A stretch of 64,000 bases of DNA from Pseudomonas sp. MF4836 (GTDB taxonomy: Bacteria; Pseudomonadota; Gammaproteobacteria; Pseudomonadales; Pseudomonadaceae), in contig NZ_MVOL01000012.1 of the NCBI RefSeq assembly GCF_002018875.1, positions 1-64,000 on the forward strand, given 5' to 3'. The position numbers and the translations under genes were made by a program. This document shows positions 60,031 to 64,000 of the stretch, one piece after another; position 1 is the stretch's first letter; the number at the start of each line of letters is the position of its first letter. Below the pieces are notes generated by a model. The model made no database searches. It saw only the letters and a list, made by a program, of their open reading frames with translations, and was not told the origin of the DNA.

Positions 60031-61404
60031 ATGCCCCCAAGACAAGTCATCAACGCCTCGGTCAGCCCCAAAGGCAGCCTGGAAACACTCTCCCAACGCG
60101 AAGTCCAGCAATTGAGCGCAGCGGGTTCAGGCAGTATCTACACCCTCTTTCGCCAGTGCGCCCTGGCCATCCTCAATACCGGCGCCCACGTCGACAACGC
60201 CAAGACCATCCTCGACGCCTATCACGATTTTGAAGTGCGTATTCACCAGCAGGATCGCGGTGTGCGCCTGGAGCTGCTGAACGCGCCCGCCGACGCATTC
60301 GTCGACGGCGAAATGATTGCCAGCACCCGGGAAATGCTGTTCAGCGCCCTGCGCGACATCGTCTACACCGAGAACGAACTGGACAGCCAGCGCATCGACC
60401 TGAGCGACTCCCAGGGCATCACCGACTACGTGTTCCACCTGCTGCGCAACGCGCGCACCCTGCGTCCCGGCGTCGAGCCGAAGATGGTGGTGTGCTGGGG
60501 CGGGCACTCGATCAATACCGACGAATACAAGTACACCAAGAAGGTCGGCCACGAACTGGGCCTGCGCAAACTGGACATCTGCACCGGCTGCGGCCCGGGC
60601 GTGATGAAGGGCCCGATGAAGGGCGCCACCATCGCCCACGCCAAGCAGCGCATGAGCGGCGGCCGCTACCTGGGCCTGACCGAGCCGGGCATCATCGCCG
60701 CCGAGGCACCGAACCCGATCGTCAATGAACTGGTGATCCTGCCGGATATCGAGAAGCGCCTGGAAGCCTTCGTCCGCGTCGGCCACGGCATCATCATCTT
60801 CCCCGGTGGCGCCGGCACCGCTGAAGAGTTCCTGTACCTGCTGGGCATCCTGATGCACCCGGACAACCGCGACCTGCCGTTCCCGGTCATCCTCACCGGC
60901 CCGAAAAGCGCCGCGGCCTACCTCGAACAACTGCACGCCTTCGTCGGCGCGACCCTGGGCGATGCCGCCCAGCGCCACTATGAAATCATCATCGACAACC
61001 CGGCCGAAGTGGCCCGGCAGATGACCGAAGGGCTCAAGCAGGTCAAACAGTTCCGTCGCGAGCGCAACGATGCGTTCCACTTCAACTGGTTGCTGAAGAT
61101 CGACGAAAGCCTGCAACGTCCCTTCGACCCGACCCACGCCAACATGGCCGAACTGCAACTGAGCCTCGATCTGCCGCCCCATGAACTGGCAGCCAACCTG
61201 CGCCGCGCGTTTTCCGGGATTGTCGCCGGCAACGTCAAGGACAAAGGCATCCGCCTGATTGAGGAGCAAGGCCCGTACAGCATCCACGGCGACCCTGCGA
61301 TCATGCAGCCGCTGGACAGACTGCTTAAAGCCTTCGTCGAGCAGCACCGGATGAAACTGCCGGGCGGCGCGGCGTATGTGCCGTGCTATCGAGTGGTGAG
61401 CTGA
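60031..61404 (+). CDS. ppnN: Pyrimidine/purine-5'-nucleotide nucleosidase PpnN (LOG family)
   Basis: The 457-residue protein is of the LOG (lonely guy) family: the motif FPGGAGTAEEF (residues 257-267) lies within the Rossmann-like core, preceded by SGGRYLGLTEPGI. In Escherichia coli PpnN (YgdH) cleaves nucleoside 5'-monophosphates into base and ribose 5-phosphate, and (p)ppGpp stimulates it. The N-terminal domain (VINASVSPKGSLETLSQREV) and C-terminal extension match that enzyme. The ATG after TTTTAGA was chosen over an extended frame. A terminator follows. Confidence 0.92.
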   Translation: MPPRQVINASVSPKGSLETLSQREVQQLSAAGSGSIYTLFRQCALAILNTGAHVDNAKTILDAYHDFEVRIHQQDRGVRLELLNAPADAFVDGEMIASTREMLFSALRDIVYTENELDSQRIDLSDSQGITDYVFHLLRNARTLRPGVEPKMVVCWGGHSINTDEYKYTKKVGHELGLRKLDICTGCGPGVMKGPMKGATIAHAKQRMSGGRYLGLTEPGIIAAEAPNPIVNELVILPDIEKRLEAFVRVGHGIIIFPGGAGTAEEFLYLLGILMHPDNRDLPFPVILTGPKSAAAYLEQLHAFVGATLGDAAQRHYEIIIDNPAEVARQMTEGLKQVKQFRRERNDAFHFNWLLKIDESLQRPFDPTHANMAELQLSLDLPPHELAANLRRAFSGIVAGNVKDKGIRLIEEQGPYSIHGDPAIMQPLDRLLKAFVEQHRMKLPGGAAYVPCYRVVS

Positions 61405-61450
61405 GACTGACTGCGCGCTGCCCCTGACCGGGCCAGCGAATAAACAGAGA

Positions 61451-61484
61451 CGCCATGCCCTTTAAGCGGGACATGGCGTTTTTT
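61451..61484 (+). terminator. Rho-independent terminator after ppnN
   Basis: CGCCATG-C-CCC and GGG-A-CATGGCG pair across the loop TTTAAGC and are followed by TTTTTT. It is 47 bases after the stop codon. Confidence 0.9.
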
Positions 61485-61614
61485 ACCTTGTGGCGAGGGG
61501 CAGTGCTGACCCGGTCCCCCTCTTTCACCTGCAACCTCCCGCACGCCCCGGCTCACCCTGTATATTCGCCGCGGCGCTGACGCCAGGGACCCGGATCAGA
61601 AAAAAGGAGTCACG

Positions 61615-61989
61615 ATGTTCTACCGATTTGCCGCCGATGGGCTGGTGCTGTTTCACCTGCTGTTCATTCTGTTCGTGCTGTTCGGCGGGCTGCTGGTGCT
61701 CAAGTGGCGCGGCGTGATGTGGCTGCATCTGCCGGCGGCGGCCTGGGGGGTGGCGGTGGAGGTGTTTCACCTGACTTGCCCGCTGACCCGCTGGGAAAAC
61801 CTGCTGCGCCATTACGCCGGGCAGGAGGGGTATGCCGATGGGTTTATCGAGCACTACCTGATCCCGCTGATTTACCCGGCCGGGCTGACCAATGGCATGC
61901 AGTTGGTGATGGGCAGCGTGGTGCTGCTGATCAACCTGCTGGTCTACCTGCGCCTGGCTCGCCAGTGGCAGCTGCACAGAGCGGCTTAG
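61615..61989 (+). CDS. DUF2784 integral membrane protein
   Basis: The 124-residue protein has three to four helices: LVLFHLLFILFVLFGGLLVL (about residues 10-29), a middle helix with LHLPAAAWGVAVEVFHLTCPL, and MQLVMGSVVLLINLLVYLRL at the end. DUF2784 proteins share FHLTCPLTRWEN (about 51-62), seen here. The function is unknown. An AAAAAGGAG site precedes the ATG. It is convergent with and overlaps the downstream HTH gene by four bases at the stop codons. Confidence 0.85.
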   Translation: MFYRFAADGLVLFHLLFILFVLFGGLLVLKWRGVMWLHLPAAAWGVAVEVFHLTCPLTRWENLLRHYAGQEGYADGFIEHYLIPLIYPAGLTNGMQLVMGSVVLLINLLVYLRLARQWQLHRAA

Positions 61990-62810
61990 GCCTCGACAGT
62001 GACCTGGCCGGCACTGGCACGCTCGTAGGCTTCGCCCATGATGCGCCAGGTCGCCGGGTCGGCAGGAATCAGGTGCTCGATACGCAAGGAGGCCACGGTG
62101 ATATCCAGCGGCATGCCAAAGGTGGTGAAGGTCGACAGAAAGCGCAACTCGCCCACTGTCGACGCCACTCGGGTCAGCAACAGCGGAGCCGACGGGCTGG
62201 CGCTCGAAGCCGGATCAACCTCGGCAGCCGAGGGCAGGCTCGCCAACAGCGCAGCCAGGGCCGGACATTTGAGCGCCTCGCGGGATGCACGCTGCCAGGC
62301 GACCTGACGGATCTCATCGGCATTGAGCAAGTGGTCACCCAGGCCACCGGGCTCAAGCAACGTGCGCAGCAGATTGAACTCACCCGGGGCCGCACTCGCG
62401 GGCAACCCCACCAACCCGAACAGCACCCCGGTCGCGGCATTCGCCGCCAGCACCTGCCAGGCGCTGTCGAGCACAATGGCCGGGGCCGGATTGTTGGCGT
62501 GCAGCAAGTGCATCAGCGCGCTGTGCACCGCCTGCATATTCGGATCAGCCAGGGGCAAGGCCTCGTAGCGCGGCGCATAGCCGGCGGCGAGAAAGGCCGC
62601 GTTGCACTCTTCCAGGGGCGTGTCCAGGGCGGTCAGCAGGGCATGCAGCATCGCCGGGCTGGGCTTGGCGCGGCCAGTTTCGACGCAGCTTAAATGCCGC
62701 TGGGAAATTCCCGATTGCAGGGCCAGCTCCAGCTGGCTGAGCCGCGCCCGCTGGCGCAGGCGGCGCAGTTGCGCACCGACCGGTTGCTGAGGATCAAGGA
62801 GTTTTAGCAT
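61986..62810 (-). CDS. XRE-type HTH regulator with MmyB-like ligand-binding domain
   Basis: The 274-residue protein has an N-terminal helix-turn-helix (GAQLRRLRQRARLSQLELAL, QSGISQRHLSCVETG). A C-terminal MmyB-like domain follows, with AAGYAPRYEALPLAD, and ends in the region WRIMGEAYERASAG. Such proteins bind fatty acids or similar ligands and regulate adjacent genes. A start at MLKLLDPQQ was used; an ATG 17 codons earlier is possible. It is divergent from two small membrane protein genes, which it may control. Confidence 0.85.
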   Translation of the reverse strand: MLKLLDPQQPVGAQLRRLRQRARLSQLELALQSGISQRHLSCVETGRAKPSPAMLHALLTALDTPLEECNAAFLAAGYAPRYEALPLADPNMQAVHSALMHLLHANNPAPAIVLDSAWQVLAANAATGVLFGLVGLPASAAPGEFNLLRTLLEPGGLGDHLLNADEIRQVAWQRASREALKCPALAALLASLPSAAEVDPASSASPSAPLLLTRVASTVGELRFLSTFTTFGMPLDITVASLRIEHLIPADPATWRIMGEAYERASAGQVTVEA

Positions 62811-62922
62811 GGCGCGACTCTGGCAGCTGGTCGCCGGCGTGTCTATGACCTGGGAGGTCATTGAGTGTCGGCGCGCACCCCGGCTAGCCTGTGCTCACCC
62901 TTCGCCACGCCAGCCTTGAACC

Positions 62923-63333
62923 ATGAAGAACCTCGTATTCATCACCTGCCTGAGCCTGTTCTTCGGCCATGAACTGGACGCCGTCAGCCAGGCCGAATGG
63001 CGACTGTTGTATGGCTTGCGCGAGCTGCAGGCAGACAGCGCCCGGGCACTGTTCGTGGCGCTGCATGTGCCCTTGCTGGGCCTGGTGCTGTGGCTGGGCT
63101 GGCACCCGGCAAGGCGCTGGCGCGAATCCAGCCGCAGGCTGCTGGCCGGTTTTGCCGTGGTGCACGCTGGCCTGCACTTCAACCTGCGCCTGCACCCGCT
63201 CTACAGCTTCGATTCAGTGCTGTCGCAACTGCTGATTTTCGGCTGCGCGGCCGTGGCAGCGCTGTACCTGCTGCTGACTCTCATGGACCGCCACTCGACC
63301 CACCGCCGCCCCCTGACCGCACAAGGAAAGTGA
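62923..63333 (+). CDS. Small membrane protein (DUF6713-like)
   Basis: The 136-residue protein has four hydrophobic stretches. LFFGHELDAVSQAEWRLLYG (about residues 12-31) lies after the first helix and resembles the HELDA-xxxEWR pattern I associate with DUF6713. It has no known function. It lies one base before the next gene start, giving tight coupling. A GAACC leader precedes the ATG. Assignment to the family is from memory and should be treated as tentative. Confidence 0.65.
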   Translation: MKNLVFITCLSLFFGHELDAVSQAEWRLLYGLRELQADSARALFVALHVPLLGLVLWLGWHPARRWRESSRRLLAGFAVVHAGLHFNLRLHPLYSFDSVLSQLLIFGCAAVAALYLLLTLMDRHSTHRRPLTAQGK

Positions 63334-63334
63334 A

Positions 63335-63643
63335 ATGCGCCGCCCCACCCTCGCCCTCGTCACCCTGCTGGCCTTCAGCGCCTACACCCTCTTCACCCTG
63401 GCAACCGCCGAGCAGTCGCTGCTGCAATTCGGCCTGCAGCTGATGTCACGCCCCGACACCGCCCAAGTGGTGATCGACCTGTACCTGATGGCGCTGCTGG
63501 CCGGCATATGGATGCTGCGCGATGCCCGGGCCCGGGGCCGCTCAATGAGCAGCGTGCTGCCGTACCTGGCGCTGACGGCGCTGTTCGTGTCCATCGGCCC
63601 GTTGCTGTACCTGGTGGTCAATGGCGGGCACAAGGGACGCTGA
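63335..63643 (+). CDS. DUF2834 small membrane protein
   Basis: The 102-residue protein has three helices: LALVTLLAFSAYTLFTLATA, VIDLYLMALLAGIWMLRDAR and VLPYLALTALFVSIGPLLYLV. The D-x-Y-L-x-A-L-L-x-x-I-W-M pattern is that of DUF2834. It follows the previous membrane protein by one base and is probably co-transcribed. Both lie divergent to the MmyB-type regulator, which may respond to a lipid and control them. No function is assigned. Confidence 0.75.
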   Translation: MRRPTLALVTLLAFSAYTLFTLATAEQSLLQFGLQLMSRPDTAQVVIDLYLMALLAGIWMLRDARARGRSMSSVLPYLALTALFVSIGPLLYLVVNGGHKGR

Positions 63644-63763
63644 AAACCCGGCGTGGCGAATCAAGGTGCTGCGCAGTTACCATGGGCGCCCTTACAGCGC
63701 CACGCACGGATGCAGCTTGTGCGGCAGGCGATTCATTGATTGATCTGCACGAGCGCCCCGACC

Positions 63764-64000
63764 TTGTCCCACCTATTGGCAAAAGCCGCCGAGAGCGGCA
63801 ACCTTCCTGCCCTGCTGCGCCTGCTCGAGGGCGGCGCGGACCTTGAATGGACCCACAAGGGCACCGGCCGCACGGCCTTGCTCAGCGCAGTCATCGCCGA
63901 GCAATGGGAAGCGACCGTGGCCCTGCTCGATCGCGGCGCCCGTATCGACCATCAATGCACAGCCCTGGGCTACAGCGCCCTGGCCTGGGCCAGCCATGCA
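63764..64000 (+). CDS. Ankyrin-repeat protein, truncated by the window edge
   Basis: The visible 79 codons start MSHLLAKAAESGNLPALLRL if the TTG at 63764 is used. They contain ankyrin repeats: LLEGGADLEW and TALLSAVIAEQWEATVALLD, then RGARIDHQC and GYSALAWASHA at the edge. Ankyrin repeats mediate protein binding. The start is uncertain, as another TTG lies eight codons upstream after an in-frame stop. The rest of the gene is outside the window. Confidence 0.72.
   Translation, partial: MSHLLAKAAESGNLPALLRLLEGGADLEWTHKGTGRTALLSAVIAEQWEATVALLDRGARIDHQCTALGYSALAWASHA

Noticed and set aside
1..64000. CRISPR arrays, tRNA or rRNA genes, integrases and transposases
   Set aside because: None was seen on either strand by direct reading, although short or decayed forms could be missed.

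Overview
The window is GC-rich, densely coded DNA from a fluorescent-type Pseudomonas. The evidence is the NAD-salvage cluster nadE-pncB-pncA / nadD2-nrtR in the order known from P. aeruginosa, the fecI-fecR-receptor iron signalling trio, DNA polymerase II (polB), a periplasmic broad-specificity amino-acid racemase, and REP repeats built on GTAGCCGCTGC. I see no rRNA, tRNA, CRISPR array, prophage or intact insertion sequence. It reads as ordinary chromosome, with one AT-richer patch near 27.7-28.6 kb.

Layout. 0-5.9 kb: an ArsR-like regulator, a GNAT acetyltransferase, a LysR/LysE pair, and a nickel/cobalt block (dmeF, an RcnR-type repressor, an FKBP isomerase, an RcnB-like periplasmic protein). 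6-13.5 kb: LemA protein, large M48 metalloprotease and a coupled cytoplasmic protein, then a CPA2 potassium/proton antiporter, an AlkD-like protein and two unknowns. 13.6-19.6 kb: TetR with a divergent DHA2 efflux pump, a GMC alcohol oxidase/dehydrogenase and an MHS-family transporter. 19.6-25.3 kb: TonB receptor, FecR-like anti-sigma and ECF sigma, then a GRDP-like protein, a small secreted protein and a DHCW cupin. 25.3-30.8 kb: polB, the AT-rich gap with an orphan gene, racemase and an ABM-domain membrane protein.

30.8-38.4 kb: a YcaC-like hydrolase with divergent LysR, an ICMT-like methyltransferase, a PuuB-like amine oxidase, then a tight five-gene cluster holding two tandem paralogous membrane proteins, a GFA zinc protein and two small unknowns. 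38.5-43.2 kb: the NAD regulon. It has two copies of one 19-base palindromic operator, one in front of pncA-pncB-nadE and one in front of nadD2-nrtR, and ends with an active-looking Nudix hydrolase. 43.3-50.4 kb: two LysR genes with divergent targets (ArgD-like aminotransferase, SDR), an MdtD-like pump, a DUF4174 protein and a bacterial SUFU-domain protein.

50.4-64 kb: a receiver-CheC fusion followed by a PAS-GGDEF diguanylate cyclase, a beta-propeller-like protein, a second TonB siderophore receptor with a Fur-box-like site, a saccharopine-dehydrogenase-like reductase, an oxaloacetate decarboxylase of the PEP-mutase fold, a lone receiver protein, the nucleotidase ppnN, a set of small membrane proteins around an MmyB-type regulator, and the start of an ankyrin-repeat gene cut by the window edge.

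The best-supported regulatory circuits are NrtR over NAD salvage, RcnR over metal efflux and FecI/FecR over iron uptake. The least explained items are the tandem-paralog cluster at 35.2-38.4 kb, the M48 protease with a TerB-like tail, the CheC fusion that has lost the phosphatase residues, and four genes whose TAG stop codon lies in or beside REP sequence.
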